From Pseudoduganella rivuli (GTDB lineage Bacteria > Pseudomonadota > Gammaproteobacteria > Burkholderiales > Burkholderiaceae_D), in the NCBI RefSeq assembly GCF_009674485.1, contig NZ_WKJJ01000011.1:186001-250000 (forward strand): 64,000 bases of DNA. Direction: 5' to 3'. The notes beneath the pieces are model-generated. The model saw only the letters and a list, made by a program, of their open reading frames with translations. It did not search any database and had not been told where the DNA came from. Shown here in pieces: positions 63,963-64,000 of the stretch. The position numbers and the translations under genes are program-made. How positions within the stretch are numbered: the first letter of the stretch is position 1; each line of letters begins with the position of its first letter.

Positions 63963-64000
63963 TTAGAAGGTCCTGCGAACCGACAACGAAATGAAGTCGC
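63963..64000 (-). CDS. Outer-membrane beta-barrel protein (DUF1302-type), last 11 codons
   Basis: Only DFISLSVRRTF-stop is in the window. A C-terminal strand ending in Phe is the BAM recognition signal of outer-membrane barrels, and position directly upstream of DUF1329 makes a DUF1302 protein the expected neighbour. Assignment is contextual. Confidence 0.55.
   Translation of the reverse strand, partial: DFISLSVRRTF

Overview
The window looks like chromosomal DNA of a high-GC betaproteobacterium, most likely Oxalobacteraceae (Massilia/Duganella/Pseudoduganella type). The inference rests on high GC with strong GC3 bias, a PEP-CTERM sorting signal, many polysaccharide hydrolases, Rhs elements, and the pairing of DUF1329/DUF1302 proteins with an RND-type exporter. 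No rRNA, CRISPR array or replication origin was seen. One tRNA gene (Val, CAC) is present.

Layout. (1) 1-4.5 kb: a minus-strand acyl-CoA operon (crotonase, alpha/beta hydrolase, AMP-forming acyl-CoA ligase, SDR running off the edge) behind a TetR gene, with three copies of one palindrome (ATAAC-N3-GTTAT) at the two promoters. (2) 4.6-7.5 kb: a second TetR gene, an Old Yellow Enzyme and a quinone-oxidoreductase-like MDR, with a second palindrome (ATGAT-N4-ATCAT). (3) 7.8-24.1 kb: a carbohydrate island with GH127, GH29, GH43, GH29, GH31, ThuA-like, GH43 and a broken GH74 gene plus a PEP-CTERM protein. Four TGTTATCGATAACA-like sites, typical of LacI-family operators, lie before several of these transcription units; no LacI gene is in the window. 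The enzyme set fits breakdown of xyloglucan or a similar fucosylated, arabinosylated plant polymer. Two c-di-GMP signalling genes are interspersed.

(4) 26.9-35.4 kb: a tightly packed minus-strand operon encoding a GH2 enzyme, a 1325-residue three-domain protein (glycosidase-like, glycosyltransferase, UDP-galactopyranose-mutase-like flavoprotein), and the complete D-galactonate route DgoD-DgoK-DgoA. This is the most unusual unit in the window. (5) 35.5-38.0 kb: a large-subunit catalase. (6) 38.2-44.5 kb: a cupin/DapA-like/aldehyde dehydrogenase/LysR/ornithine-cyclodeaminase-like cluster, divergent from a DenD-like dehydrogenase, with a LysR-type box in the divergent promoter.

(7) 44.5-53.3 kb: accessory DNA. 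It contains a decayed Tn7-like transposition module (tnsA frameshifted, tnsB with an amber codon, tnsC cut at its Walker A motif), then a Sec-exported Rhs protein with an HExxH tip, a small exported protein that may be its immunity partner, an orphan exported protein, and the relic of another Rhs core end. DNA after the Rhs core is visibly AT-richer. (8) 53.5-64 kb: a long minus-strand operon for an aromatic- or steroid-like compound: DUF1302 porin-like protein (edge), DUF1329, YCF48-like, RND exporter, C-C hydrolase-like enzyme, extradiol dioxygenase, Rieske ferredoxin, chemoreceptor and MFS transporter, mostly overlapping or separated by a few bases.
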